Origin: an uncultured bacterium
Lineage (GTDB): Bacteria > Bacteroidota > Bacteroidia > Sphingobacteriales > Sphingobacteriaceae
Length of the DNA: 15,001 bases
Assembly: GCA_903958995.1 (NCBI GenBank)
Contig: CAJBVG010000127.1
Coordinates: forward strand, 1-15,001
Direction of reading: 5' to 3'
Shown here: positions 14,911 through 15,001 of the stretch, one piece after another
Layout of the letters: each line of letters starts with the position of its first letter
How positions within the stretch are numbered: the first letter of the stretch is position 1
Notes under the pieces: model-generated
The model's database searches: none
What the model was told of the DNA's origin: nothing
Seen by the model: the letters and a program-made list of their open reading frames with translations, nothing else
Translations under genes and position numbers: made by a program

Positions 14911-14978
14911 ATTGTAAGTTGTAAAATCCTGTGTCTATTGTCCTTTGTCCAGTGTCTAATATCTAATATCTCAATTCT
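14902..14978. repeat. 7-bp-periodic degenerate array at the end of the HsdR_N-type gene
   Basis: Eleven 7-nt units can be laid in phase from 14902 to 14978 on the plus strand. They begin with AAATTCT, AAATTGT, AAGTTGT and later include TGTGTCT, ATTGTCC, TTTGTCC, AGTGTCT and two exact copies of AATATCT. Most units end in TGT, TCT or TCC. The first two units include the final codons and stop of the upstream gene. The 11-mer GTCTATTGTCC (14933-14943) also occurs in the other array at 5428-5438. No convincing terminator hairpin is present. Confidence 0.65.
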
Positions 14979-14984
14979 TATCAC

Positions 14985-14992
14985 TACTTTTG
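14985..14992 (+). promoter_or_regulatory. -7 box at the right edge, probably for a gene outside the window
   Basis: TACTTTTG is a perfect TAnnTTTG, placed just after the 7-bp array. No TTG -33 element is seen. An ATG at 14996-14998 follows 3 nt later, with only two codons in view. If that ATG is used, the message would be nearly leaderless; otherwise the start lies further right, outside the window. Confidence 0.45.
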
Positions 14993-15001
14993 TGTATGAC
15001 C

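Overview
The window reads as ordinary chromosome from an AT-rich member of the Bacteroidota, probably near the Flavobacteriales, although the order is inference. Several signs point there. The TamA-like Omp85 protein is a lipoprotein (the TamL form). There are LVIVD-repeat lipoproteins and an FG-GAP/VCBS secreted protein. Starts lack Shine-Dalgarno sequences, and some promoters carry the Bacteroidota -7 box TAnnTTTG; the clearest lies in front of tRNA-Cys. I see no transposase, integrase, phage gene or CRISPR array.

Layout. Positions 1-1376 (-) hold the N-terminal part of a secreted FG-GAP/VCBS protein that runs off the left edge. A small unrecognised two-TM membrane protein (1386-1931, +) starts 9 bp away, divergently. 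tamL (1928-4261, -) follows, and its start overlaps head to head with a TrmH/SpoU-family RNA 2'-O-methyltransferase (4246-5016, +). Then comes a compact unit: promoter, tRNA-Cys(GCA), a 46-residue very basic protein and an intrinsic terminator (5036-5384). An 8-bp-periodic tandem array (5395-5506) forms the 3' end of pyrD.

The minus strand from 9689 down to 5489 carries five genes in one direction: an LpoB-like lipoprotein, a COG3014-type lipoprotein, an exported rhodanese, mnmD and pyrD. The last four are packed with a 4-nt gap, a 1-nt overlap and an 11-nt overlap, so they are probably one operon. A strong hairpin (9057-9089) separates the LpoB-like gene from the rest.

On the plus strand, 9767-11714 encodes two short LVIVD lipoproteins and an outer-membrane barrel protein, with 4-nt and 1-nt overlaps. 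The two lipoproteins look like the N- and C-terminal halves of what is usually one LVIVD lipoprotein, each with its own lipobox. This is the most unusual coding arrangement in the window. A hairpin and a promoter-like box (11745-11778) precede valS (11786-14458), which is followed after 2 nt by a small PD-(D/E)xK (HsdR_N-type) protein (14461-14910). A second short-period array, this time 7 bp, overlaps that gene's 3' end (14902-14978).

Functionally the region mixes envelope biogenesis (TamL, the LpoB-like and COG3014 lipoproteins, LVIVD proteins with a barrel) with tRNA and translation functions (tRNA-Cys, valS, mnmD, TrmH-type methyltransferase, possibly the 46-aa protein) and pyrimidine synthesis (pyrD). 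I found no convincing new defence or metabolic system. The points most worth following up are the split LVIVD lipoprotein, the tRNA-Cys/46-aa unit, and the two short-period arrays fused to gene ends.
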